A stretch of 64,000 nucleotides of DNA from Buddleja alternifolia (taxonomy: Eukaryota > Streptophyta > Magnoliopsida > Lamiales > Scrophulariaceae). The notes beneath the pieces are model-generated. The model made no database searches. It was not told where the DNA came from and was given only the letters and a program-made list of their open reading frames with translations. The position numbers and the translations under genes were made by a program. Of the stretch, positions 32,862 to 43,839 are shown in pieces; positions within the stretch are counted from its first letter, which is position 1; the number at the start of each line of letters is the position of its first letter. The stretch is taken from assembly GCA_019426215.1 (NCBI GenBank), contig CM033394.1:20232195-20296194 (forward strand), in the 5' to 3' direction.

Positions 32862-34558
32862 TGCTGGGATTATACCCTCCATGCCATAGAGGAATTAGAT
32901 TAATAGGGCATTTACTTTTATGTTGTACAAACTCTTTTTCTTTAATAAAGACATTGTTTTGTTCATATTAATCTTGATGGCATTAATATAACTATTGAAC
33001 AAATAAGTTCAAGGTAATCAAGAGGGATCTTCTACTCCTCCATAGTTTGAGGAGATGGACACTAGAAGTATCGGTTCCTTGTTTACGTAAATTAGAGTTC
33101 GCAAGTCGACGAGTCTTAATTGGGCATTAAGACCTGACTTGTATGACATAAGCTTTGACAAAGAGTGTCAGACGGTCACTTTGGATGGTGGGAGCTTGGT
33201 CATAGATATATCAATGGAATTGATATAGTAGAACACGGCTAGCCGTAATTCAATCACATGGGTAATTACTCTTTTATCGTCAATGATTGGATTACTTGTC
33301 GCGGTAGTGTGCGTGAGCCTTAGACCTGGGGAGTCACAAAGATTGGACTTGTGACACTGAATGAATTATTGGAGTAGTTAGATCCATTTCACCTTTTGGT
33401 GGAATCAACCTCGAAGTGTGGTTCAGAAGGACAAGTGGCAATTGTTCTGTGATTGCCAATAGGAGATTCACTGTCTCGGGTAGTAACGAGTTAACGTCAT
33501 GTGCGATCGTAGGTAAATTGAATTATAAATCTTGAGGCAAAACTGGAGAACTAACATACGTATAGTACATAAGGGTAGTTTAGTAATTTCATCTAAACTA
33601 TGATTCCCTAAAGCACAATATCGAGTCCTGTGAGTTTGACATAATCCATGACTCTCACTCGATCGGCATGTTACGGTGAAAAGCTTATACTCACATGGTA
33701 TCTGTGACCTAAAGGTTCGTATTAATTTATTCATTTCAATTGGGTTTCGATAGGAGTCCACGTGACTGGCTTAGTGACAGTCACATCCTTTGTTTCCTCC
33801 CAATACCAAGTGAAACGAACCTAGAGAGTTGCGCTGATAAGGAATTGAGCGAAGAAAATTGTTTCGTTGTCAAATATATAGATTAGGTAATTTGCTATTT
33901 GATGAGCAAATTAATTTATCTGATTAATTGGAATAATGAAAATAAATTAATAATAAATAATTAGATGTATTTATTATGAACGTATTAATTTATTTGATTA
34001 ATTAGATTACTGGAAATAAATTAATTATAATAATTTATTATACTCATCCTTTTATTAAATAATTAGATTATTTAATTTAGATAATTATTAATTAGTATTA
34101 TATTTTAATTGGATTAAAATATGTTGGGCCTAATTAATAATTGGACTAAGTTGAAAGTCAACTTAGGCCAATGAGGATGAAAGGGGCGTGTATTAGGCAT
34201 GTAGGAGGAGTTTGATGGGCTCAATAGATTAGTTAATTGCAAGCCCATCACGCCTTATATATATACCTAACACTGGTTCAGTTAAAACCTAACTCTCACA
34301 TTAGACTTGACAGCAAAGAGAGAAGAGAAAAATCTCTCTCTCCTCCCCTAAAAAGCCATCGGCCATAGTGGTGCAAAGGGTGGTGGGTTTTTCTTCAAAG
34401 TTTGTTCCAACGTGATATCTAGAGGCATGAGTTTGGAATTGCTCTACCTGGAAGATCGATTCTTCATTCAAATCAAAATATTAGAGAAAAAGATGAAATT
34501 AGATTTCAACATCATGTTATTTTTGAAATATGTAAAATCACTAAAACCCTAAAGTGAT
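32862..34558 (+). repeat. Element E: 5' LTR, first part
   Basis: It starts TGCTGGGATTATACCC, the U3 start shared by D, F, G and H. A TATATATATA box is at 34256-34265. A conserved stem-loop is at 33245-33295. It is split by G2, whose TSD GTGAT is at 34554-34558; the LTR resumes at 47270. Confidence 0.85.
33245..33295 (+). ncRNA. Conserved LTR stem-loop (E)
   Basis: Arms GTAATTCAATCA and TGATTGGATTAC pair over 12 bp with one G-U pair. The loop holds CATGGGT and CGTCAATGA. It is homologous to the D, F, G and H stems. Confidence 0.6.
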
Positions 34559-36011
34559 TGACACGCGAAATCCTAGCAAGTATACTAGGTCGTGCAATGT
34601 AATAAAGTGGACTATTTAGCCCGGGGTATATCGTCTCCACAGGGACAATTGGATTCAATGCTCGTAATTGCTATGTTATCTAATTCTAAGCTAAATCAAT
34701 TTATAAGATGATAGGTGTTTATACTATGAAAATAATCAAAGACAACTATGTGATAAACAAGATAATAAATCGAATGGAAAGAGGTGATTGGGTTATGATC
34801 CTACTATGTTCTATTCTATGTTCATGAACTCTCAATTATCCGGATTCTTAGAACGTTCTTGTTATGGCGAAACCCCCTAATGTATTTATTATTCAATCTC
34901 TTGAAATAACAAGCCTATACTAGTTAACAACTTCCTATATCTCTATAGTGAAGATTGAATTAACTAACATGCATTTAGGTTCAAAGGAATTCCTTGCTTA
35001 CGAAGATCCTACATTCAATCGGGTCATCTTATCACAAAAAGCCACACAACGCAATCGATTCTATCTCTAGTCAATTGTTACGTTATGATGTTTGATTTTT
35101 CGATCTCCCTTTATTTATCTCCTCTCGGTCTCAAGACAAAGCATTATATCAAACACATGGTGATCATTCATGTGAAAGCATTAAGCATAAAATCAAACAT
35201 GTAACAAGAATGTAATAAATCCGGAAATTAATCATTCATTAAACACAAAACATCACAAAGTATTTACATAACCCAACCACAAAGATGCTTAGCTCATACT
35301 TATAATAACAAATGATTCAACAATTCTATAAGACATAGTTGATAAACTAATCAAAGAGAAAGAGTTGAATTACTCCCTATTACAAGGTGTGAATCCAAGC
35401 TTTTGATGATGAAAATGGCTCCTCAAGCTTCCTTCGGTCTTCCTATGGCTTCCCTATGTGTTTTTAGAACAAGTCTAAGTGTTTTCCAAGAGAAAAGTGT
35501 GTTATAAAGGAGGAAAACGGCGGACTTAAAATTAGGGCATCGGGGAAATCGGACCCCGGCACACATTCTAAACCGACCGCGGCTCGGATGGCAAGCAGTG
35601 CCGCGGCACAGTGCCGCGGTCTAAAAAAAACAAGTCCTGCCGCGGTTTGCCGAGGCCTAACAGGGTGCCGAAGGGTCATAACAGGGCCGCGGTGTTCTGG
35701 GCGCCGAAGGCCGCGGTCCTGTGCCGCGGTCCTATCCGGGTTTCTCATTTGGCATTGTACCGCGACCACGGTCTTGCGCCGGGTTTAGTGCCGCGGTTCT
35801 GTGCCGCGGTCCAGAATGGCAGATTCATATTTTTCTTCGTTTTTCCTTCTCTTGTTCTGCCTTCTTACTCAATAATTGATCTATTTGACTTACATCCCTA
35901 CACACATGAAATTGAAACAAATCAAAGCACTATGCAGGATATTCATTACTAAATTATGACGAAAATACCTAAATCAAAGGGGTAAAAAACTTGTAAAATG
36001 TGAACTTATCA
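34559..36011 (-). repeat. G2 3' LTR
   Basis: From TGATAAGTTC to GCGTGTCA on the minus strand. Nine CCGCGG words lie at 35577-35808, just upstream of a weak TATA (TTTATAA, 35502-35508). The ORFs at 35464-35952 are translations of this array. Confidence 0.94.
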
Positions 36012-36047
36012 ACTACCCCCCAACTAGGCTTTGATCGTCTCGATCAA
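36012..36047 (-). promoter_or_regulatory. G2 polypurine tract with upstream hairpin
   Basis: On the minus strand TTGATCG-AGA-CGATCAA (36031-36047) precedes AGTTGGGGGGTAGT, which touches the 3' LTR. Confidence 0.8.
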
Positions 36048-37331
36048 TAGATGGTGAACAAATACTCATAAGTTCAGATTGTTTGCTGTTATTCGGGATC
36101 TTTTAAAGGCTGAATGTTTCAGAACCAAGTATGCACATGAGGCTCAATTTTTTGCACTTCCCACAAAAGAGGTGAGTATTACTCCCTCGAAAATAGTCAT
36201 GATAAGTTACACGTTGCCTAGAACATTCAACAATTTGAAAACCTCTAAAACATCTCGAAATCCATCTCTTAATCATGAACTCCATATCTATTATTTTTAT
36301 GTCAAAAGCACATTTTTAAAAAAAAACATGATTATGCAAACTCATTAGATAATAAAAACATTGAAACAATCCAAATCTTTGTTAACTTTTCGGTGTGTAT
36401 GAAGTGTGAAAGTCACGATCAAAAGGTCTTTTCGGCTTGTAACGTAAGGCTAGGTAATGGCTTGGACGGGAATATATGGATAAAGTGACTAAATTCAAGA
36501 GAGCATATAACGCAATATCATCGAGCTAAACACTCACTTATCAACCGAACAATTCTGTACCTCTTGTCACTTATCACTTATCACATTGAAGTCTAGTTCA
36601 TAGCATTGTCGAGAGCACAAATATTTTTTTTTTTATATATAAATCTCGACTATTTAACCAACTTTCAGTTCTTCATTTCATCCCCTCTTTTCACATAAAA
36701 TCCAAACCTCCAATATTTTATCATAAGCAAGAACGACACCACCTTCTAAACCACAAATCAATGAGCTTCGATACCCAAAACAAAGTGTATACCCAAATAA
36801 ATATCAAATGATATGAAGTTCTATGCTCTCTCAATTAGGAAATAGACTTTGTTTTACTTTTAGGCTAAAGGGTGGTTGGTGTGGCTTACGAAAGAAAGAC
36901 GAATGGTGGTTTTTAGTGTGCTTAGCACACTCCATTCTTATCAATATGGCTCAAAACAAGGTCTAGAGATTATGCAATATAGTGAAGGTTAAATGTAAGG
37001 CTAGAGACAATGAAAGATGGCCTAAATCATTTCATGACTTTGCACAATCAATACACACTTCAAAATCGACAAAAGTGAAAGTTCAATGCTTTAAATCCTC
37101 AACAATTCACATAAGCATGGCTAAAAAGGCTTGCACATGTAAAATACGACAATTGATTTCATCTTAGATGAAGTAGAGACACTCAAACGAATCATGTTCC
37201 AAGCAAAAGTATGACAAATCATGAAATCATTGATTATCACAGTTTTCTAATCCCAAATCAAGCATGAATCTTAACAAATGAGCACAAATTACACCAATTC
37301 GCCTTATCACAATAAAATATGGGACGTCTAA
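36048..37331 (-). other. G2 3' non-coding region
   Basis: 1.3 kb of AT-rich sequence with no gene. It includes an AT-run near 36627. The ORFs listed here in both strands lack any motif. Confidence 0.5.
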
Positions 37332-37369
37332 ACCCACCCCCCAACTAATCAAGTACATTGCCCCCAATG
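37332..37369 (-). promoter_or_regulatory. G2 internal hairpin plus purine tract
   Basis: On the minus strand CATTG-GGGG-CAATG (37356-37369 region) is followed by TTAGTTGGGGGGTGGGTTT, 1.3 kb upstream of the true PPT. This is the same arrangement as in G1. Confidence 0.5.
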
Positions 37370-37666
37370 AACGGACATATAGATGCAAAGAAGAAGAAAG
37401 AAAGACGTCCCTGAGTGTGGAAGGTAAGTGATGTCCAAAAAAACGAAAGAGCAACAAGGCGTAGAGTCTGAAACTAAAGGCGAGCCATCTGTTGAGTTAG
37501 AACAGATAAGAAAGAGCATCATAACACTAAGGTCACACATAATGAGAAATTCATAAACACCACAACCAGAAAACGACAATAAACGGGAAAAGCCAACAAT
37601 ACAACCGTTCAAAAGGAAGAAAAGAAAAACAATAAAATGTCTAAGGGGATGTGGGCATAGCGTCAT
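37349..37666 (-). CDS. Small hydrophobic ORF overlapping the G2 third ORF
   Basis: 105 codons starting inside the last 26 bases of the third ORF, in the +1 frame, and ending at the internal purine tract. It has three strongly hydrophobic stretches (HFIVFLFFLLNG, FLIMCDLSVMMLFLIC, FFLLLCIYM). It could supply a membrane segment by frameshifting, but T-rich DNA gives Phe/Leu by chance. Comparison with other copies would decide. Confidence 0.25.
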   Translation of the reverse strand: MTLCPHPLRHFIVFLFFLLNGCIVGFSRLLSFSGCGVYEFLIMCDLSVMMLFLICSNSTDGSPLVSDSTPCCSFVFLDITYLPHSGTSFFLLLCIYMSVHWGQCT

Positions 37667-38891
37667 CAGGAGCTTCGGAAGTATCGGGATGTGGATGGGG
37701 TGGGGAGTCCCAGGCAGGGGGTGAAAGTGGGGTACTGGAGCCGGAGTGGAGGTTCTCGAAACTGCGTATCTGATAATCCCATAGGCGCTTTTGGCGCCTC
37801 TCAGTTCGGTCCAACTGTGTAGTGATCCCGTGAAATGCTGTCATCATCGTATCAAAACCCTGATGCATATCCATCCGTAAAGCATGTATCTGAGCATCGA
37901 GGTGTTCATACCTCGCAGTCTGAGAACGTGGGGCTGGGGTAGGGACAGCGGGAGCCTGCATATGAGGAGGTACATCAGCAGCACCGGCATCCGCATAAAG
38001 TGGTGGAAGCGGTGCAGCAATGCTGGCATCATCAAGATCGCCCATAGGCCGTGTCGTGGCCTCAGAAGAGTGAATAGAGACACCCGCGCGTATAGCTAAG
38101 GCAGTGATCAAATGAAGGTGCGCCAGATTCTGTGTAGTGCTCTTCTGAATCGATTCCAACAGGGATTTTTTTAATATGCGGCCTACATCAATGCTGCGGC
38201 CACTCATAATGGCATAAAGAAGAGTTGCTCGGCTCTTTAGCACCATACTGACCGATGTGGTGGGAAGAAAGCGGGCCGTAATGAAAAGATACCATAACTT
38301 GGCCTGGGGCAGAAGGCACGTGCGGGGAAACTTGACCGGAATGTCCCGAGTCGTTATCCAAGTGGACCCGGGGTGGCAAAGGGTGTTCATCAACTCCATA
38401 GGGTCGGGCTCAAAGTGCAAAAATTCCTCATTGCCAACGTATGGAAGCTCAAAGAGTCGGTGGATGGTTTTCTTATCAAATTTAACCGACACACCCCGCA
38501 CTTTAACCCGATTCTTCCGTTTGACTCGATCAAAGTCGTGAGCATTGGCATAAAACTCACGAACCACCGAGAGGACAGCAGGCTGAGGGGTTTTCACAAA
38601 TTTAGTCCACCCACGGTTTTGGATTTGAAAGAGAATTTCCTGATTCCGATCAGTAACATTTATTCCACGCTCGGGAACACAATTCTTAGACAGGAAAATC
38701 TCAGAGTAGCGTGTAGATGCTTCTAAACTCACAAATTTGGATCTATCATAAAGTGGAACCTCAGACTCTTCGGGCTCGGGTGATGGTGGAGCCTGAGAAG
38801 AGGAGGGTTCATTGGCCCGACGTGTGCTAGAACGCATTGCACTCAATCCCAAAGCAAAAACCGACAATGACCCACAATGCAACACCACCAC
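37641..38891 (-). CDS. G2 third ORF (Athila env-like, putative plant transposon protein domain)
   Basis: It lies between pol and the 3' LTR. The likely start is Met19 (MRSSTRRANEPSSSQ, at about 38837). The body matches the domain annotated as putative plant transposon protein (PF20167, from memory): YDRSKFVSLEASTRY, VPERGINV, VVREFYANAHDFD, VRGVSVKFDKKTI, LFELPYVGNEEF, LLYAIMSGRSIDVGRI, LITALAIRAGV. The C-terminal third has a coiled coil (RYEHLDAQIHALRMDMHQGF, then QLDRTERRQKRL) and a Pro/Ser-rich end. No convincing transmembrane helix is present, so the name env-like is by position only. The frame is intact. The function is unknown. Confidence 0.8.
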   Translation of the reverse strand: MVVLHCGSLSVFALGLSAMRSSTRRANEPSSSQAPPSPEPEESEVPLYDRSKFVSLEASTRYSEIFLSKNCVPERGINVTDRNQEILFQIQNRGWTKFVKTPQPAVLSVVREFYANAHDFDRVKRKNRVKVRGVSVKFDKKTIHRLFELPYVGNEEFLHFEPDPMELMNTLCHPGSTWITTRDIPVKFPRTCLLPQAKLWYLFITARFLPTTSVSMVLKSRATLLYAIMSGRSIDVGRILKKSLLESIQKSTTQNLAHLHLITALAIRAGVSIHSSEATTRPMGDLDDASIAAPLPPLYADAGAADVPPHMQAPAVPTPAPRSQTARYEHLDAQIHALRMDMHQGFDTMMTAFHGITTQLDRTERRQKRLWDYQIRSFENLHSGSSTPLSPPAWDSPPHPHPDTSEAPDDAMPTSP

Positions 38892-40038
38892 AAACCAATT
38901 TTCTCACCAATCAACACCACAATATTGTCGTCAACAACAAAAACCGAATGCAGATATCCCAACAACCAAACCAAGGATACACAAAATAAGTCGGCAAGGC
39001 GCACGAATAAACGAAAGATACAAGAGGGAGCGAAAAGCCTTACCCACCGAAAACAATCCCGGAGTTGGCCAAAAGTGCCAAAGCAATTCGCACAATCATA
39101 AACAGCCCCTGTAAATCTGGAAATTGCAAAAAGAGACCCCCGAATTTGTTGAAATTTGGCAAAATAACCACTGAATTTAGTTAAATTGTTAGAATAGGCC
39201 CTGAAATGCAAAATGTGAGCAGCAATCGACCCTGAAACTCTGAAAATCAAACAAATCGGCCCTTATCCGATGGGAATGGTATAAAAATCGGACCCCAATG
39301 TGAAATTTTGAAAAAAAATTCGCCCTATGCATGAACCCTAGGAGAAATCACCCAAAATTCACCTAAAATCCGAAAATAATCGGTGGGATAGAGAGGAAAG
39401 ATCGAAAATAGGATGGGTAATGGTGATTTTTATGTTTGGAAGTGAAAGAAGGTCGGATTTTGGGGCGGGGAGGTTAATAATGCCGCGGTCGAGTGGGTGG
39501 AAGAGAGGAATAGTGGGGAAAATGCAGCAGAATTCAGCCCTTAAAGTGCTGAATATCCGCGACGTGCCGCGGTCCCGTGCCGCGGCACAAACCAAACCCC
39601 GGTCCAGGGATGCGGAATGGTGCACTTGCGCACTTGGCAAAGAAGGGAGGGGGAACCGCGGTATGGTTTTAGAAAATCACATTGACGCCGCGGTTTTGAG
39701 CCGCGGCTCAGAAAGTGCGTAACGTTTGCCCGTATTTTTTTCAAAGACGACCGCGGTCCTGTGCTGCGGTACAGTGCTGAGATGTGTAGGCATTGACTAG
39801 GTGCCGCGGCACTGAACTGCGGTCCTGTTCCCAAAATTTTTTTTTTTTTTTTTTTTTTGAAAATAAAAACGCAGCAACCGAAAAGTCAACAAACCCTGAA
39901 ACAAGAAATCAAAAATAACTCAGCTCAAGAAGTAAAACAAAAGGAAAATTAATGAAAAATTAAGAAAACATGAAAAACGTGGGTTGCCTCCCACGAAGCG
40001 CTGGTTTATAGTCATTAGCTTGACGTTTCAAGAGGGGG
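38892..40038 (-). other. G2 spacer between pol and third ORF
   Basis: Non-coding, with eight CCGCGG words at 39483-39809, a 22-nt T-run (39837-39858) and the post-pol hairpin (39978-39995). It probably holds the promoter or splice acceptor for the third ORF; I see no clear TATA box. Confidence 0.55.
39978..39995 (-). ncRNA. Conserved post-pol hairpin (G2)
   Basis: The minus strand reads CGTGGG-AGGCAA-CCCACG, about 45 bp after the pol stop. The loop is identical to G1 (15206-15223) and one stem pair is changed on both sides. Confidence 0.6.
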
Positions 40039-43000
40039 TCACGGGGATGGATCCTGGAGCGGGACGGTGTGCTTGTCCTTGCTCCATCCTTGATGAAAAT
40101 AATGTTTCAACCGGTGCCCATTTACAGTAAAAGTACCCTTTACCTCGTCTTGAATCTCAATAGCCCCGGATGGATAAACCTTTGTGATAGTGAAAGGACC
40201 TGACCACTTTGAACGGAGTTTGCCCGGAAAAAGTCGTAGGCGAGAGTTGAAAAAAAGTACCACATCGCCCACTTGAAATTCCCGGGGTGTGATCCTTTGA
40301 TCATGCCATTTCTTCGTTCGTTCCTTATACAACTTGGCATTCTCATATGCCTCATGTCGAAATTCGTCAAGCTCATTAAGTTGGAGTAACCGATTTTTAC
40401 CTGTAGCTTGCATATCAAAGTTAAGCATTTTAATAGCCCAATATGCTCTATGCTCAAGTTCGACAGGTAGGTGACATGCTTTTCCAAAAACAAGGCGGTA
40501 AGGTGACATGCCGATTGGGGTTTTAAACGTGGTTCTATATGCCCAAAGTGCATCATCTAGCTTGAGGGACCAATCCTTCCTAGAGGAACTAACTGTTTTT
40601 TCTAAGATGCGTTTAATTTCCCTATTCGACACTTCTACCTGTCCACTCGTTTGAGGGTGATACGGGGTCGAGACCTTATGTGTGACACCATATTTTGTTA
40701 AAAGAGCATCAAATTGTTTGTTCCGAAAATGTGTGCCACCATCGCTAATAATTGCTCGAGGAGTGCCAAAACGAGTGAAAATATGCTTCTTTAAAAATCT
40801 TAGCACTACTCGAGCATCATTAGTTTGCAATGCTTCCGCCTCAACCCACTTAGACACATAATCAACGGCTACAAGTATGTACTTGTGGGAATGAGAATTA
40901 GGGAAGGGTCCCATAAAATCAATTCCCCACACATCAAAAAGTTCGCATTCTAGCATATTATTTAAAGGCATCTCATGCTTTCGAGAAATATTGCCAACAC
41001 GTTGGCATTTATCACACGATGCAACAAAAGCATGGCTATCTTTAAATAAAGTAGGCCAGAAGAAACCCGATTGTAGCACCTTGAGGGCGGTCTTAGTGGG
41101 TCCGAAGTGTCCTCCAATGACACCATCGTGACAGTGGCGCAAGATAGACATTGTTTCCTCGAAGGGAACACACCTCCGGATAATACAATCTGCACAAACT
41201 TTAAACAAGAAAGGATCATCCCACAAATAGTGCTTAGCTTCAGATAGGAATTTCTTCCTCTGATGATAAGTAAGATCTGGGGGGAGTTCCCTCATGACAA
41301 GATAATTCGCAATATCAGCAAACCAGGGGCGGGGTCCATTAATGATAGCATAAAGATGTTCATCCGGGAATTCTTCTAAAATTGGTGTGGCATCTAAAAT
41401 ATCTACCCGAGAGTCCTCAATTCTAGAAAGGTGGTCCGCAACAACATTTTCTACCCCCTTTTTGTCTCTAATTTCTAGGTCATATTCTTGTAACAACAAG
41501 ATCCACCTAATCAATCTTGGTTTTGCATCTTTTTTAGAGAGGAGGTATTTAAGAGCTGAATGGTCGGTGTATACAATGACTTTATTCATGACAAGGTATG
41601 AATGGAACTTATCAAAAGCGAATACGACAGCTAGTAACTCTTTTTCAGTAGTTGCATAATTCTGTTGTGCATCATTAAGTGTCTTACTCGCGTAATAAAT
41701 TGTTCGAAATACCTTATCCTTGCGTTGACCAAGGACTGCACCTACCGCGAAATCACTTGCATCACACATTAGCTCAAACGGGAAACTCCAATCGGGTGCC
41801 ACGATCACGGGAGCCGTAATCAATTTTTCTCGAAGAGTGTGAAATGCCTGTAAACAAGTAACGTCAAAATCAAATTGTGCATCTTTCATGAGGAGGTTAG
41901 ATAGAGGTTTCGAAATATCTGAAAAATTCTTAATAAACCGTCTATAAAACCCGGCATGACCCAAGAAACTCCTCACTCCTTTGACAGATGAGGGAGGAGG
42001 AAGTTTCTCGATAACTTCCACTTTAGCGGGATCCACCTCAATACCCTTGTGTGAAATACGATGTCCCAAAACTATGCCTTCTTGTACCATAAAGTGACAC
42101 TTCTCCCAATTTAAAACAAGGTTAGTATCCTCACATCTCTGTAAAACCAATGATAAATTATTCAAACAAGAATCAAATGAAGAGCCAAAAACAGAGAAGT
42201 CATCCATGAATATTTCAATGAAATTTGGAACCATATCATGAAAGATAGCCATCATACAACGCTGAAATGTGGCAGGCGCATTACAAAGGCCAAATGGCAT
42301 TCGTCTATAGGCAAATGTACCATAAGGACAAGTGAAAGTCGTTTTTTCTTGATCCTCCGGTGAAATAGCAATTTGATTATAACCCGAATAGCCATCTAGA
42401 AAACAATAGAATTCATGTCCGGCTAACCTTTCTAGCATTTGGTCAATGAAGGGGAGGGGAAAGTGATCTTTTCTAGTAGCATCATTTAATTTCCTATAGT
42501 CAATACAAACACGCCAACCTGTCACGGTGCGAGTTGGGATTAACTCGTTTTTCTCATTTGAGATAACGGTTATTCCTCCTTTCTTTGGCACGACTTGGGT
42601 TGGGCTTACCCATGCACTATCTGAAATAGGATATATTATACCTGAGTCAAGCAATTTAATCACTTCCTTTTTTACTACCTCTTGCATCATTGGATTTAGT
42701 CTCCTTTGAGGTTGGATTGTGGTCTTGTAATTGTCCTCCATTAGGATTTTATGCATGCAGATAGCTGGACTAATTCCTTTGATGTCTGCGATCTTCCAAC
42801 CGAATGCCCTTTTGTGAGTCCTCAATACTCGTAATAGTTTTTCTTCCATGCTTCCTGTCAAAGATGAAGAAATAATCACAGGTAAAGTTTCCGAAGTATC
42901 AAGAAAAGCATATTTCAAATGAGATGGTAAAGGTTTGAGTTCGAGTGTCGGAGGTTCTTCTATTGATTGTTTTGGTGGAGTGGTCAATGGGCGATCTAGA

Positions 43001-43839
43001 GATTCAAATCTTGGTCGATAACTCCGTTTATTAGGCGGATTGGCCTCAAGGCTAGCCAACATCTCTTGTAAGTGCTCCACATCGGTCTCTTTGTCCATAG
43101 GGCCAATTAAGCAAGTTTTTAATAAGTCATCATCATTATGAAGCTGAAAGTACTCAACAGAAGCATGATCAACAATATCAATAGCATAACAAGTAGGGGT
43201 AATGGAAGGATGCCTCATTGCTTGATATACATTAAAAGTAACCTGATCCTCACCTACTCTTAGTATGAGCTTACCATTAGCGACATCAATTAAAGCTTTA
43301 CCCGTATTCAAGAATGGACGACCCAAAATAAGTGGCATCTCGACGTCTTCTTCCATGTCCAATACTATAAAGTCCACCGGAAAGATGAACTTATCAACCT
43401 TGACTAGTACGTCTTCGACCATCCCTCGTGGATACTTAATGGATCGATCCGCCAATTGGAGAGAAACGGTGGTTGGCTTTGGTTCTCCGAGCCCCAGCTT
43501 CCTGAAAAGCGAGAAAGGAAGTAGATTAATACTTGCTCCTAAATCACAAAGAACTTTAGAGAAGGTAAGAGAACCTATTGTGCAAGGAATTGAGAAACTC
43601 CCTGGGTCTTTAAGCTTAGGGGGAAGCTTATTCTGAAGTATCGCGGAGCATTCCTCGGTGAGTGCAACGGTTGCATGTTCTTCAAGCTTGCGTTTGTTCG
43701 AAAGAATTTCCTTGAGAAATTTAGCATAGCTTGGCATTTGGAGAATAGCATCTGCAAAAGGAATGTTAATGCGCAATTGTTTAAACATTTCTACAAATTT
43801 TAGAAATTGAGCATCAAGTTTCCCCCTTTTTAGTGCCAA
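40039..43839 (-). CDS. G2 Pol: protease, RT, RNase H, integrase
   Basis: A single open frame of at least 1266 codons. Protease: [11 protein letters not shown] with Asp99 (DLG in place of DTG, usual in this clade). RT about 380-600: [26 protein letters not shown] (Asp482), FMDD at 544-547. RNase H about 690-800: [13 protein letters not shown] (Asp693), TEKELLAVV (Glu734), YTDH (Asp759). Integrase: HHCC with CDKC at 942-945, core IDFMGPF (Asp974), ISDGGTHF (Asp1033), [10 protein letters not shown] (Glu1069), and a C-terminal basic region. RT-RNase H-integrase order defines Ty3/gypsy. The frame continues upstream of Met1 into gag. All catalytic residues are present, so it could serve G1 in trans. 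Confidence 0.96.
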   Translation of the reverse strand: MALKRGKLDAQFLKFVEMFKQLRINIPFADAILQMPSYAKFLKEILSNKRKLEEHATVALTEECSAILQNKLPPKLKDPGSFSIPCTIGSLTFSKVLCDLGASINLLPFSLFRKLGLGEPKPTTVSLQLADRSIKYPRGMVEDVLVKVDKFIFPVDFIVLDMEEDVEMPLILGRPFLNTGKALIDVANGKLILRVGEDQVTFNVYQAMRHPSITPTCYAIDIVDHASVEYFQLHNDDDLLKTCLIGPMDKETDVEHLQEMLASLEANPPNKRSYRPRFESLDRPLTTPPKQSIEEPPTLELKPLPSHLKYAFLDTSETLPVIISSSLTGSMEEKLLRVLRTHKRAFGWKIADIKGISPAICMHKILMEDNYKTTIQPQRRLNPMMQEVVKKEVIKLLDSGIIYPISDSAWVSPTQVVPKKGGITVISNEKNELIPTRTVTGWRVCIDYRKLNDATRKDHFPLPFIDQMLERLAGHEFYCFLDGYSGYNQIAISPEDQEKTTFTCPYGTFAYRRMPFGLCNAPATFQRCMMAIFHDMVPNFIEIFMDDFSVFGSSFDSCLNNLSLVLQRCEDTNLVLNWEKCHFMVQEGIVLGHRISHKGIEVDPAKVEVIEKLPPPSSVKGVRSFLGHAGFYRRFIKNFSDISKPLSNLLMKDAQFDFDVTCLQAFHTLREKLITAPVIVAPDWSFPFELMCDASDFAVGAVLGQRKDKVFRTIYYASKTLNDAQQNYATTEKELLAVVFAFDKFHSYLVMNKVIVYTDHSALKYLLSKKDAKPRLIRWILLLQEYDLEIRDKKGVENVVADHLSRIEDSRVDILDATPILEEFPDEHLYAIINGPRPWFADIANYLVMRELPPDLTYHQRKKFLSEAKHYLWDDPFLFKVCADCIIRRCVPFEETMSILRHCHDGVIGGHFGPTKTALKVLQSGFFWPTLFKDSHAFVASCDKCQRVGNISRKHEMPLNNMLECELFDVWGIDFMGPFPNSHSHKYILVAVDYVSKWVEAEALQTNDARVVLRFLKKHIFTRFGTPRAIISDGGTHFRNKQFDALLTKYGVTHKVSTPYHPQTSGQVEVSNREIKRILEKTVSSSRKDWSLKLDDALWAYRTTFKTPIGMSPYRLVFGKACHLPVELEHRAYWAIKMLNFDMQATGKNRLLQLNELDEFRHEAYENAKLYKERTKKWHDQRITPREFQVGDVVLFFNSRLRLFPGKLRSKWSGPFTITKVYPSGAIEIQDEVKGTFTVNGHRLKHYFHQGWSKDKHTVPLQDPSP

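Noticed and set aside
35464..35952. Arg/Ala-rich ORFs in G2 LTRs (also 46717-47205)
   Set aside because: They are open in several frames because CCGCGG words avoid stops; not coding.
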